Assembly: GCA_963597355.1 (NCBI GenBank)
Contig: CAVBPR010000024.1
Location: 1-14,691, forward strand
Source of the DNA: UMGS1766 sp963597355
Lineage (GTDB): Bacteria; Bacillota; Clostridia; Oscillospirales; Oscillospiraceae
Direction of reading: 5' to 3'
DNA: 14,691 nucleotides
Position numbers and translations under genes: made by a program. Below, one piece after another: positions 5,987 through 13,564 of the stretch. How positions within the stretch are numbered: the stretch's first letter is position 1; each line of letters opens with the position of its first letter. The notes beneath the pieces were generated by a model. The model searched no databases. It saw only the letters and a list, made by a program, of their open reading frames with translations, and was not told the origin of the DNA.

Positions 5987-7918
5987 ATGAATGAGAAGAC
6001 AGACTACAAGGTCGTTACCACCGTGGCGGAGATTTGGGATTATATCGGAGATTCCAAGGTGGTGGCATTTGATTATGAGACGGCACCGGATGAGGCGTAT
6101 CGGGAGGATGAGAAGGCGGCATTGGATCCGGCCAAGAGTCATATTGTAACTATGAGTATCAGTGTCAGAGAACATACGGGAATTATGATTCCGGTGGCGC
6201 ATAGAGTGGGTGTGAATATTGATCAAGGGGTGTTCTTGGATTTCCTGAAGAAATTTCTGATGGATCCGGAGCTGGTTAAGGTGGCACATAATTTATCTTT
6301 TGAGGCTATGTTTTCGTATGCACTGGGGATTGTGGTGCAGGCACCGGTCTACGATACCATTGCGGCTGCGCAGATGACATTAAAGAGTTGTACAGAGTTT
6401 CGGAAACTGCATGAGTCGGGATTAAAAAAGCTGGCAGCAGACCTTTGTGGAGAGCCACTTCCATCCTTTAGCTCTGTGACAGAGGGAAGGGATTTTGATG
6501 AACTGAATCCGATGGACACGGAGACGATTCGCTACAGTTGTGCGGATGCGGATTTTGCCTTGCGGTTGATGCATATTTTTAATGGTTGGTTTGACAAGTT
6601 CCTGCCGAAGCACAGGTGGATTGTGGAGAATATTGAGTCCCCGACTGCCGTGTATCTGGGCATTATGAGATGCAATGGCGTGCCGCTAGATCTGAATCTG
6701 ATGCTGGAGCGTAAGGCAGAGGCGGAGAGCGAGATGGAGCGAATCCGTCAAGAAATTGTTTTTATGATCGGGGATGTAAACATTGGCAGTAACTGCAGTA
6801 CCAATGCCTTTAAGCAGTATCTGTATAAGGATTTAGGTTTGCCGGTATTGAAGGTGACGGAGTCAAACAGGGAGGCAGCAGATGATGCGACGATGATCAT
6901 GCTGAAGGAATGGTGTGACACGTATAAGCCGGAGCTGTCGAGGTTGTTTACTTTAGTACAGGAATACCGTAAGTGGGGCAAGATCAAGTCTACTTATATT
7001 GATGGTTACCTGAAGTTTCGTAATGAAGTGACGGGAAAGCTGCATCCGAATTTTTTTGCTTTATCTACGGATACCGGGCGGTTTAACTGCTCCCAGCCCA
7101 ATTGTCAGAACATGCCGCGAAAGACTAATGATCCGATCGGTGTCAGGAATTTTATCAAGGCACCGGAGGGATATTTGATTGTCAGCTGTGATTATTCTCA
7201 GATTGAGCTGAGGGTTGGTGCACATTATTGCCAGGATGCCATTATGCTGGATACCTATCGCAGGGGTGGTGATATTCATGCGGCGACCACCAGTGTTATT
7301 TTCAATATTCCTTATGAGCAGGCGGTAGATAAACATGCCGAAAATTACAAGGAGCGGAGGACGATTGCGAAGAATGTGAACTTCGGTACTTTTTACGGGC
7401 TGTTTCCGAGAGGGCTGCAAAGGACTTTGAAGTTTAAGGCTGGCGTGGAGAAGTCGGTGCCGGAGTGTGAGGAAATCATTGCAAATCTGAAGGCAGGATA
7501 TCCGGGGCTGACGATCTGGCAGGAGCAGACGAAGTATCAGGCAGCGCGAAGAAAGTATTGTGAGACGAGATTGGGGAGGCGCAGGTATTTGCCGAATATC
7601 GATTCCGATGACTGGGGAAAGAAATCCTTTGCGGAACGCTGCAGCATGAACACGCCGATACAGGGGACGGCGGCGGATATTTTGAAACTGGCACTGGGCA
7701 GGATCATTGCGGGTTTGCCGGAGCGACCTTGGCTTCAGCCGATTCTACAGATTCATGATGAATTGACTTTCATCATTCCGGAAGAGAGATTGACTGAGGC
7801 AGTGGCTTTTATCAAGGCTTGCATGGAGCCACAGCCTTTTCCGGAATTTGATCTGCCGCTGGTGGCAGAAGCGTCGGCGGGACCATCCTTCGGCAAGATG
7901 GAAGAACTGGAGGATTAG
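5987..7918 (+). CDS. family A DNA polymerase with 3'-5' exonuclease, 643 aa
   Basis: This is a phage replicative polymerase, T7/Pol I type. The exonuclease domain occupies about 20-210: Exo I FDYE (D29, E31), Exo II HNLSFE (101-106), where Glu replaces the usual Asp, and Exo III YSCADAD (183-189). The polymerase part starts near 215 and shows TGRFNCSQPNCQNMPR (363-378), motif A DYSQIELR (402-409), motif B RRTIAKNVNFGTFYG (457-471) with K462 and Y470, and motif C QIHDEL (588-593). Phe 466 corresponds to E. coli Pol I Phe762. No 5'-3' exonuclease domain is present. SD GAGGTGAT fixes the start. All metal-binding acidic residues of the polymerase site appear intact. It works with the downstream primase-helicase at the phage fork. 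Confidence 0.97.
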   Translation: MNEKTDYKVVTTVAEIWDYIGDSKVVAFDYETAPDEAYREDEKAALDPAKSHIVTMSISVREHTGIMIPVAHRVGVNIDQGVFLDFLKKFLMDPELVKVAHNLSFEAMFSYALGIVVQAPVYDTIAAAQMTLKSCTEFRKLHESGLKKLAADLCGEPLPSFSSVTEGRDFDELNPMDTETIRYSCADADFALRLMHIFNGWFDKFLPKHRWIVENIESPTAVYLGIMRCNGVPLDLNLMLERKAEAESEMERIRQEIVFMIGDVNIGSNCSTNAFKQYLYKDLGLPVLKVTESNREAADDATMIMLKEWCDTYKPELSRLFTLVQEYRKWGKIKSTYIDGYLKFRNEVTGKLHPNFFALSTDTGRFNCSQPNCQNMPRKTNDPIGVRNFIKAPEGYLIVSCDYSQIELRVGAHYCQDAIMLDTYRRGGDIHAATTSVIFNIPYEQAVDKHAENYKERRTIAKNVNFGTFYGLFPRGLQRTLKFKAGVEKSVPECEEIIANLKAGYPGLTIWQEQTKYQAARRKYCETRLGRRRYLPNIDSDDWGKKSFAERCSMNTPIQGTAADILKLALGRIIAGLPERPWLQPILQIHDELTFIIPEERLTEAVAFIKACMEPQPFPEFDLPLVAEASAGPSFGKMEELED

Positions 7919-7946
7919 CTTATGTACGAAATAGAGGAGGGATTTG

Positions 7947-10430
7947 ATGGATATTAAAGCGCAGGATATTTTGAACAGCCTGTTTAATCCCAACGATACC
8001 GTATGTTTTCGTGTCTTTGATGACAGGAAGTCGGGGATTTTCTCCGGTCAGAAGTATTCCATAGAATGTGGAAAATATGCTTCCTTGGAGGGGACGCTGA
8101 AAGAACATAATGCGCTGAATCGAGGTATTTTCTTTGTGGTGAACTACGGCGGTCAGGAGGACAGTTTGATTACCCGTATCAACGCGCAGTTTGTGGAGAG
8201 TGATGAGCTGTCGCTGGAAGAACAGCAGGCGCAGATGGATGCCTTTTCTCTGCCTCCGTCCATGATTATCAGGACAAGGAAGTCTTTACATACCTATTGG
8301 TTCGTAAAGGGCGGAAAGGTGGAGTGTTTCCGTGGGATACAGAAACAGCTGGTTAAAAAGTTTCATGGGGATCCTATGTGTGTGAATGAGAGCCGTGTGC
8401 TGCGACTACCGGGATTTTATCATTGCAAGGAAGAGCCGGTGATGGTGGAGTGTATCTTGTTTCATCCGGAGAGACGGTATACCCAGGAAGAACTGTCAGA
8501 GGCACTGCCTAAGGTGGAGGAGACACCGATTGAGTCTAAGAAGGGAACGGAAAAAGGGCTGAGCATTGTGCTGCATGAATGTGATTTTGTGAAGCATTGT
8601 AAAGAGCATGCAGAAGCTCTTTCAGAGCATGATTGGTATGCTATGATTTCAAATCTGGCGGTATTTGAGGGTGGTGTGGAATTGATTCATGCACTCTCGA
8701 AGCCTTATGAGGGTTATGATGCGGCGAATACGCAGAAGAAGATCAATCATTTTCTGGAATCCGGCACCCGGCCGATGAATTGCCAGACCATTGCAGAAAA
8801 GGGATTTAAGTGCCCGAAACTGGAAAGTGGAGAATGTGGCTGCAAGGCGCCGGCGGCGTTGTGTTATCTGCCGATGTCACTGGATGGTTTGCGGGAATTG
8901 ATTGCGGAGCTTCCGGTAACAGAAAAGGTTCTGGATAACATGCAGACGGCCAATGGATTCGTGGAAAGATATCTTTATAATCAGGATAATGTTATAGCAG
9001 AGACATTGATTACAACGGAATTGAAGGAGCATTTTAAATTCAAGGCGACGGAGATTAAGCCGCTGATCGCAAGATACAAGGAATTGGCAAAGGTTTACCA
9101 GCAGGGACTGAAGGTGCGAAAGCATAAGGTGGAAAATGAATTGCCGCTTTGGTATGTGCCGACGGAACATGGGATGAAATTTATGCCGGGTATATTGGCG
9201 GAGGAACTGAGCAGCAAGGAAAAGGTATTTTATGCGGCAGAGCAGCATTATAGCTATCGCGGCGGTGTTTATCAGCCGATTCATGAGATGGAAGCCCAGA
9301 GGATGGTGAGGGACAAGATGCTGCCGTCAGAGACGAAGATGAATCAGATCACAGATGCGGAGAGACAGTGGAGACTATTGATCCGCAAGGAAATCCGGGA
9401 GCTTAATGCGAATCCTTTTATTTTGAACGTAAGAAACGGGCTTTATAACGTTCTGGATGATGTGCTGAGTGAGCATTCGCCGGAATATTATTCGACGATA
9501 CAGCTGAATGTGAATTATGATGCGTCGTCGGATTGTCCGATGTTTAAGGAGTTTTTGTTGGATAGTATGGGCGGTGACAGGGAGCAGGTAGCTTTATTGC
9601 AGGAGATGCTGGGATATTTTCTGGTTCCGGTGAATTCGGCGCAGAAGTGTTTTGTGATTGTCGGGGCAGCAGGTGCAGGAAAATCGGTTCTGCTTCGGGT
9701 GTTGAATGAATTGCTTTTGGGAAAGGAGAATGTCAGCAATGTATCCTGGCAGGCGCTTAATGAGCGGTTTAAGACAGCGGAGCTTTTTGGAAAGTTGGCG
9801 AATATTTTCGCGGATCTGCCGACGAAAAATATTGATGACAATGGTATTTTCAAGGCGTTAGTTGGCGAGGATTATCTGACGGTGGAGAAGAAGAATAAGG
9901 ATCCGTTTTCGTTTCAGTCCAATGCAAGGCTGTTGTTTTCCTGCAATAGTATACCGAAGAACTATGGTGATCGGTCTGACGGATTTTATCGAAGGCTGAT
10001 CATTGTGCGGTTCAATCATACAGTGCCGGTGGAGCAGCGAGATCCTCATCTTCTGGACAAGTTCAGAGCGGAGGCCGACGGCATTTTCCTGTTTGCATTG
10101 GAAGGACTGCGACGTCTGATGAAGGAGAATTATGTGTTCTGCGAGACAGAGATTAATAAGGCAGAACTGCAGCAGTATCGGGAGGAGAGCGATTCCGTGC
10201 TTTCTTTTGTGAAGGAAAACTGTTTGCTTGGTGCAGGATATGAGGTGGGATCTACGGATCTTTTTAATTGTTATAAGGCTTACTGTGAAGAATGCGGCTT
10301 GAAGCCATTTTCGCAGAAGGTTTTTGTCAGCCAGATCATTGCATCAAATCCGCAGATTACAAGGAGCGTGGATAAGGTTGGCAGAAAGAGAACTTTATCG
10401 GGGATCAAGTTAGGAGAGATCCTGGATTAG
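7947..10430 (+). CDS. primase / D5-type helicase (phage/plasmid primase family), 827 aa
   Basis: ATG 7947 is preferred over the in-frame TTG 7944, since GAGGAGG (7934-7940) gives a normal 6-nt spacer. The N-terminal part (about 15-180) resembles RepB-like archaeo-eukaryotic primases: an acidic pair E84/D86, SLHTYW (113-118), and NESRVLRLPGFYHCK (147-161). A Cys cluster follows (279, 289, 297, 299, 306), probably zinc-binding. The C-terminal part is a superfamily 3/D5 helicase: Walker A GAAGAGKS (573-580), Walker B region ANIFADLP (618-625), sensor FSCNSIP (664-670), and a likely arginine finger in FYRRLIIV (680-687). It would prime and unwind DNA for the polymerase encoded 28 nt upstream. Length and domain order fit the family. 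The gene ends before a terminator-like hairpin. Confidence 0.94.
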   Translation: MDIKAQDILNSLFNPNDTVCFRVFDDRKSGIFSGQKYSIECGKYASLEGTLKEHNALNRGIFFVVNYGGQEDSLITRINAQFVESDELSLEEQQAQMDAFSLPPSMIIRTRKSLHTYWFVKGGKVECFRGIQKQLVKKFHGDPMCVNESRVLRLPGFYHCKEEPVMVECILFHPERRYTQEELSEALPKVEETPIESKKGTEKGLSIVLHECDFVKHCKEHAEALSEHDWYAMISNLAVFEGGVELIHALSKPYEGYDAANTQKKINHFLESGTRPMNCQTIAEKGFKCPKLESGECGCKAPAALCYLPMSLDGLRELIAELPVTEKVLDNMQTANGFVERYLYNQDNVIAETLITTELKEHFKFKATEIKPLIARYKELAKVYQQGLKVRKHKVENELPLWYVPTEHGMKFMPGILAEELSSKEKVFYAAEQHYSYRGGVYQPIHEMEAQRMVRDKMLPSETKMNQITDAERQWRLLIRKEIRELNANPFILNVRNGLYNVLDDVLSEHSPEYYSTIQLNVNYDASSDCPMFKEFLLDSMGGDREQVALLQEMLGYFLVPVNSAQKCFVIVGAAGAGKSVLLRVLNELLLGKENVSNVSWQALNERFKTAELFGKLANIFADLPTKNIDDNGIFKALVGEDYLTVEKKNKDPFSFQSNARLLFSCNSIPKNYGDRSDGFYRRLIIVRFNHTVPVEQRDPHLLDKFRAEADGIFLFALEGLRRLMKENYVFCETEINKAELQQYREESDSVLSFVKENCLLGAGYEVGSTDLFNCYKAYCEECGLKPFSQKVFVSQIIASNPQITRSVDKVGRKRTLSGIKLGEILD

Positions 10431-10477
10431 GATAACCAGAATTTTGTCTCCCTTTTCAGGGGAGTAGGTACTGGAAA

Positions 10478-10494
10478 CTTGACACATTTGACAC
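10478..10494 (+). repeat. left arm of a 17-bp inverted repeat, TTGACAC-type
   Basis: The 17 bases cttgacacatttgacac are the reverse complement, with one mismatch, of 10588-10604. The arm itself contains two direct copies of TTGACAC. A third TTGACACAT lies at 10629-10637, overlapping the start codon of the nuclease gene. The set looks like operator sites or a promoter array. Confidence 0.6.
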
Positions 10495-10516
10495 CATAAT
10501 CGTAACTCTTTATTTT
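10488..10516 (+). promoter_or_regulatory. possible sigma-70 promoter
   Basis: A perfect -35 TTGACA (10488-10493) is followed after 17 bases by TATTTT (10511-10516), a fair -10. Initiation would fall inside the hairpin at 10517-10546, which is awkward, so the match may instead reflect the TTGACAC operator repeat. Confidence 0.3.
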
Positions 10517-10555
10517 CCTCATGGAAAATATCTGTATTCCATGAGGAATATTTTT
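10517..10555 (+). terminator. terminator after the primase-helicase gene
   Basis: cctcatggaa (10517-10526) pairs perfectly over 10 bp with ttccatgagg (10537-10546), around a 10-nt loop. aata and five T follow (10547-10555). The stem may extend by four A-T pairs across a small bulge. The large loop is unusual. Confidence 0.65.
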
Positions 10556-10587
10556 GAGAGAAATTTTGGCTAAGAATCGAAAATTAC

Positions 10588-10604
10588 GTGTCAGATGTGT
10601 CAAG
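10588..10604 (+). repeat. right arm of the TTGACAC-type inverted repeat
   Basis: gtgtcagatgtgtcaag is the inverted counterpart of 10478-10494, 16 of 17 bases complementary. The two arms bracket the terminator hairpin at 10517-10546, so the transcript could form one large stem that competes with it. Confidence 0.6.
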
Positions 10605-10635
10605 AGGCTTGAAATACAAGGAGTTGATTTGACAC

Positions 10636-10920
10636 ATGAAGGAAGCGGATATTGTGAGAGCTATCTTGAGGTATCTAAAGACCGTGCCCGGATGCTTTGC
10701 CTGGAAGGAACATGGCGGTATGTATGGAACGGCTGGGATACCGGATGTGATCTGTTGCTGTGGTGGCAGATTTTATGGATTTGAGGTAAAGACGGAGGTT
10801 GGAAGGCCTACAAAATTACAAGAGGCAACGATCCGGAAAATCCGAGCTGCGGGTGGGATAGCCTTGGTTGTCCGGTCTGTGGATGAGGTGCGAGCTGTTA
10901 TGGAAGGCTCCATACAATGA
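10636..10920 (+). CDS. VRR-NUC domain nuclease, 94 aa
   Basis: A compact PD-(D/E)XK nuclease of the VRR-NUC type, commonly found in phage replication modules. Motifs: an N-terminal acidic helix (MKEADIVRAILRYL, with E3), GIPDVI (34-39) with catalytic-type D37, FEVKTE (49-54) with E50 and K52, and GRPTKLQ (56-62) with Q62. A hydrophobic C-terminal strand, GGIALVVRSVDEV (73-85), completes the fold. Length matches stand-alone phage VRR-NUC proteins. Family members cut branched or flap DNA, and this one may resolve intermediates before packaging. SD AAGGAG (10617-10622) is 13 nt from the ATG, farther than usual. The ATG is also embedded in a TTGACACAT operator-like repeat, so expression may be regulated at that site. 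Confidence 0.9.
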   Translation: MKEADIVRAILRYLKTVPGCFAWKEHGGMYGTAGIPDVICCCGGRFYGFEVKTEVGRPTKLQEATIRKIRAAGGIALVVRSVDEVRAVMEGSIQ

Positions 10921-11005
10921 ATAATGAGGGATGAACAGGGAACAATGCTTCTAAGTATCGATGCCGCAGTGGTTAACTATCAAACCTTTTATGGAGGTAT
11001 CGACC

Positions 11006-11425
11006 ATGAAGATAAAAGAATATTTGGGGCAGACATATCGTATCGACCATCGCATCAATTCTAAGCTGGATCAGATCAGTGCCCTGCATGATCTGGCAAC
11101 AAAGGCAAGCTCTACAGTCAGCGATATGCCGGGGAGTCCGAATCGCAATATCCACAAGATGGAGGATGTGATTGTGAAGATCATTGGTCTGGAGGAAGAG
11201 GTGAATCAGGATATTGATGAGCTGGTTGATCTGAAAACAGATATTACGCATTTGATCAAGACATTGGAAAATCATGAGTACCAGATCATTTTGGAACAGA
11301 GATATCTTTGCTTTAAGACCTGGGAGCAGATTTCGGTGGATATGGGATACAGCATTCAGCATACTTTTCGTTTACACGATAAGGCTTTGAAGGCACTTTC
11401 TGGAAATTTTGAAGTGGAGAGTTGA
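11006..11425 (+). CDS. DUF1492/ArpU-like transcriptional regulator, 139 aa
   Basis: ATG 11006 has GGAGGT about 8 nt upstream. An in-frame ATG at 10961 would add 15 residues but has no SD. Residues 1-90 form long amphipathic helices (SKLDQISALHDLATKAS, DELVDLKTDITHLIKTL). Residues 91-131 look like sigma region 4: EYQIILEQRYLCFKTWEQIS, then GYSIQHTFRLHDKALKAL as turn and recognition helix. This pattern is characteristic of DUF1492 and the ArpU/RinA/LtrC-type phage late regulators, which switch on packaging and structural genes. Its place directly before the HNH and terminase genes fits that role. DNA targets are not known here. A weak promoter and terminator just downstream could be its site of action. 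Confidence 0.85.
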   Translation: MKIKEYLGQTYRIDHRINSKLDQISALHDLATKASSTVSDMPGSPNRNIHKMEDVIVKIIGLEEEVNQDIDELVDLKTDITHLIKTLENHEYQIILEQRYLCFKTWEQISVDMGYSIQHTFRLHDKALKALSGNFEVES

Positions 11426-11457
11426 TGTGATAGAAGGAGATAGTGCTCTTATGATAT

Positions 11458-11466
11458 TGTTATACT
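11458..11466 (+). promoter_or_regulatory. extended -10 promoter candidate for the late genes
   Basis: TGTTATACT gives an extended -10 (TG, one base, TATACT at 11461-11466), a type that tolerates a poor -35. No good -35 is seen 17 bases upstream, as expected for an activator-dependent promoter. It follows the ArpU-like gene and precedes the HNH and terminase genes. Confidence 0.35.
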
Positions 11467-11499
11467 GACGAAAGAAGAATAGAAAGTGACTTTGTTTCG

Positions 11500-11533
11500 G
11501 AGCCTTGAGGGAAGAATCCTTCAGGGCTCTTTT
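11500..11533 (+). terminator. intrinsic terminator before the HNH gene
   Basis: gagccttgaggg (11500-11511) pairs with ccttcagggctc (11518-11529) over 12 bp with two G-U pairs, around the 6-nt loop aagaat. Four T follow (11530-11533). It lies about 35 bases after the extended -10 candidate, so early termination of the late transcript is possible. Confidence 0.65.
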
Positions 11534-11557
11534 CATGTGGGAAAGAAGGTGAGGCAG

Positions 11558-11950
11558 ATGCCAAAGAAACCGAAGAAGCCTTGTGGGTATCCTGGATGCA
11601 GCCGGTTGATTCCCTCAGGAGACAGATATTGCAGCGAGCACCAGAGTAAGGTGAACAGTGAGTATGAACGATATGGCAGAGACAAGAACACAAAGCGTAA
11701 GTATGGCCGTGCCTGGAAGAGAATCCGTGACAGGTATGCGGCGGAGCATCCGTTCTGTGAGCTGTGCTTTCAACGTGGAGTTATAACAAAGACTGAGCAG
11801 ATCCATCACATCAAACCATTGCGAGAAGGCGGAGGATCCGAGGACAGCAACCTGATGGCACTGTGCCATGCCTGTCATTCGAGGATTCACGCCGAGCGAG
11901 GAGACCGATGGGGAAAAGATGGCACCGGTCAAAAATTCCGTGGGAAGTGA
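11558..11950 (+). CDS. HNH endonuclease, 130 aa
   Basis: ATG 11558 follows aaggtga with a 7-nt spacer. The longer reading from 11486 would run through the terminator hairpin and has no SD. The N-terminal Cys set (C9, C14, C25, H28) suggests a small zinc site. The HNH core comprises CELC (67-70), IHHIKPL (82-88) with catalytic H83/H84, N98 in SEDSNLMALC, and C103-C106-H107 and H111. HNH proteins encoded next to terminases in HK97-type phages cooperate with the terminase in cutting DNA at cos ends, which fits the next genes. The basic N-terminus (MPKKPKKP) should help DNA binding. All key residues appear intact. Confidence 0.92.
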   Translation: MPKKPKKPCGYPGCSRLIPSGDRYCSEHQSKVNSEYERYGRDKNTKRKYGRAWKRIRDRYAAEHPFCELCFQRGVITKTEQIHHIKPLREGGGSEDSNLMALCHACHSRIHAERGDRWGKDGTGQKFRGK

Positions 11951-12083
11951 TGCGGGTGCAGGAGGTGCAGGGGGAATACAAATCTCTGTACGTTTCGCTT
12001 CTGGGAACGGCGCGGGGGTCACACGCACAAAAATGAGAAATCAAACGGGGTATTAACCAGAGCAAGGGTGAGGAGGTGATGAG
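11951..12083 (+). other. likely cos/packaging region
   Basis: This 133-bp gap lies between the HNH and small terminase genes. It contains G-runs (caggggga near 11968 and cgcggggg at 12011-12018) separated by an AT-richer stretch, then cacacgcacaaaaatgag. In cos-type Firmicutes phages the cohesive end site usually lies exactly here. The site is inferred from position and composition, with no defined overhang seen. Confidence 0.4.
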
Positions 12084-12620
12084 ATGGCCAGAGACGGAAC
12101 CATGCGTGGAGGCGCAAGAGTTGGATCCGGCAGGAAGGCAAAGTCTTTGACGGAGAAAATTGATAATGGTCTGGCAGCATCGGTCATTGACCTTCCGGAA
12201 CCGCAGGAAATGAGTGGAGAAGAGGTGCCACCGATTAAAGAGTTTTTGAAGGCTGCGCAGAAGAGCGGCATTGACCTGTGTGCGGAGGATGTGTTCAAGA
12301 GTACGTTCTTATGGCTGAAGGAGCGAGGCTGTGATCGGTTAGTAAATTCACAGTTGATTGAGCAGTATGCCATGTCTGTATCCAGATGGGTGCAGTGTGA
12401 GACCTGCATATCCGAATACGGATTTCTGGCAAAGCATCCGACTACAGGAGCGGCAATCACTTCGCCCTATGTGACGATGAGCCAGAACTATTTAAAGCAG
12501 GTGAACCAGTGCTGGTATCAGATCTACCAGATTGTGAAGGAGAACTGTTCCGTTGAGTATGGTGGTGCAAATCCACATGATGATCTGATGGAACATCTGT
12601 TGTCAGCGAAGAAGAAATAG
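12084..12620 (+). CDS. phage terminase small subunit, P27-type, 178 aa
   Basis: The gene starts at ATG 12084 after the strong SD AGGAGGTGAT (12071-12080). The N-terminus MARDGTMRGGARVGSGRK is the Gly/Arg-rich entry of P27-family small terminases. The middle has helices typical of the family, including SRWVQCETCISEYG (about 99-112), PYVTMSQNYLKQVNQCWYQIY (about 127-147) and a Lys-rich C-terminus. The small subunit recognises phage DNA at cos or pac and recruits the ATPase/nuclease large subunit. The large subunit appears only at 14602, because three genes for modification-type functions lie between. The two Cys in CETC are probably not a zinc site. Confidence 0.85.
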   Translation: MARDGTMRGGARVGSGRKAKSLTEKIDNGLAASVIDLPEPQEMSGEEVPPIKEFLKAAQKSGIDLCAEDVFKSTFLWLKERGCDRLVNSQLIEQYAMSVSRWVQCETCISEYGFLAKHPTTGAAITSPYVTMSQNYLKQVNQCWYQIYQIVKENCSVEYGGANPHDDLMEHLLSAKKK

Positions 12621-12629
12621 GAGGATTGG

Positions 12630-13070
12630 ATGAAATATGTGAAGAAAAAGCTGTCAGAGCTTACGCCTTATGAGAATAATCCGAGAATCAATGATGAGGC
12701 GGTGGACGATGTGGTGGAAAGCATCAGGCAGTGTTCCTACATCGCGCCGATTGTTATTGATGAAGATGGTGTGATCCTGGCAGGGCACACGAGATATAAG
12801 GCTTTGCAAAAGCTTGGATATAAGGAGTGTGAGGTAGTGATTGCTTCTGATCTGACAGAGGGACAGAAGAAAAAGTACCGTCTTTATGATAATAAGACGG
12901 CAGAGATGGCTTCCTGGGATCAGAAGAAGCTGAGTGCAGAACTTTGTGAAGTGGATTTTCTGGGATATGACTTCGGACAGCCCAAGACAGCAATGCCAGA
13001 GGATGAGACTGGAGAGGTGGGCATAAAGACCATGACCTGTCCTTGCTGTGGGGAGGTGTTTGAGATATGA
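12630..13070 (+). CDS. ParB-like nuclease-domain protein 1, 146 aa
   Basis: SD GGAGG (12620-12624) overlaps the terminase stop codon. The protein carries the ParB N-terminal domain: YENNPRIND (14-22), VVESIRQCSYIAPIVIDEDG (28-47), GHTRYKAL (52-59), and LYDNKTAE (85-92). This fold binds or cleaves DNA or binds CTP. In phages it is often fused to or placed beside DNA methyltransferases. It lacks the ParB HTH and dimer domains. The tail contains CPCCGE (137-142), a partial zinc knuckle. The first 60 residues match the next protein at 41 positions, a tandem duplication. The gene ends by overlapping the next ATG in the sequence atga. A role in DNA modification or packaging control is inferred. Confidence 0.9.
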   Translation: MKYVKKKLSELTPYENNPRINDEAVDDVVESIRQCSYIAPIVIDEDGVILAGHTRYKALQKLGYKECEVVIASDLTEGQKKKYRLYDNKTAEMASWDQKKLSAELCEVDFLGYDFGQPKTAMPEDETGEVGIKTMTCPCCGEVFEI

Positions 13071-13564
13071 AGCTGCAGAAATTAAAGCTGACGCAGATCA
13101 AGCCTTATGAAAACAATCCGAGAAAGAACGATCAGGCCGTGAATGCGGTGGCTGAGAGTATCCGCCAGTGTTCTTATATCACACCGATCATTGTGGATGA
13201 GGATTTTATCATCATTGCCGGGCATACGAGATACAAAGCGTTAAAGGCTTTGGATATAGAGGATGCGGAGTGTCTGATCTGCGAAGGACTTTCCGAGGAG
13301 CAGAAAAAGAAATACCGGTATCTGGACAACAAGACCGGGGAAAAGGCAACCTGGGATCTGATGAAATTGGAGGTTGAACTGGAAGGACTGGATCTGGAAG
13401 GCTTCGACTTTTTTGGAATGGCTGAGGCACTGCCGGTTGATGGAGAAGGAAACGGAGGCAGTGCTGATAAGGAACTGACCGGTACGACAGAAATTGATGC
13501 GGAGGTGTTCGGGGATGAAGAGTTCAAGTACGAGTGCCCGAAATGTGGTTTCCGGTTCAACTGA
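13067..13564 (+). CDS. ParB-like nuclease-domain protein 2, 165 aa
   Basis: A second ParB-domain protein, translationally coupled by a 4-base start-stop overlap. The core follows its sibling without gaps through residue 90: YENNPRKND (14-22), GHTRYKAL (52-59), LDNKTGE (86-92). A longer linker (GEGNGGSADKELTGTT) leads to a C-terminal zinc-ribbon-like CPKCGFRF (157-164). Residue choice in the core differs from copy 1, for example T39 and F47, so the pair has diverged. The 3' end lies inside the frame of the methyltransferase gene, which begins at 13515, 50 nt before this stop. The pair may form a heterodimer or bind two DNA half-sites, which is an inference. Confidence 0.9.
   Translation: MKLQKLKLTQIKPYENNPRKNDQAVNAVAESIRQCSYITPIIVDEDFIIIAGHTRYKALKALDIEDAECLICEGLSEEQKKKYRYLDNKTGEKATWDLMKLEVELEGLDLEGFDFFGMAEALPVDGEGNGGSADKELTGTTEIDAEVFGDEEFKYECPKCGFRFN

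Noticed and set aside
10554..10784. 76-aa ORF overlapping the nuclease gene
   Set aside because: Wrong frame relative to the clear VRR-NUC motifs; Trp and Cys runs look like frame-shifted translation.
10924..11064. 46-aa ORF before the DUF1492 gene
   Set aside because: No SD, and it overlaps the supported start at 11006.
11868..12056. 62-aa ORF across the HNH end and cos-like gap
   Set aside because: Gly/Ala-rich composition comes from the G-run region; no SD; mostly overlaps the HNH gene.
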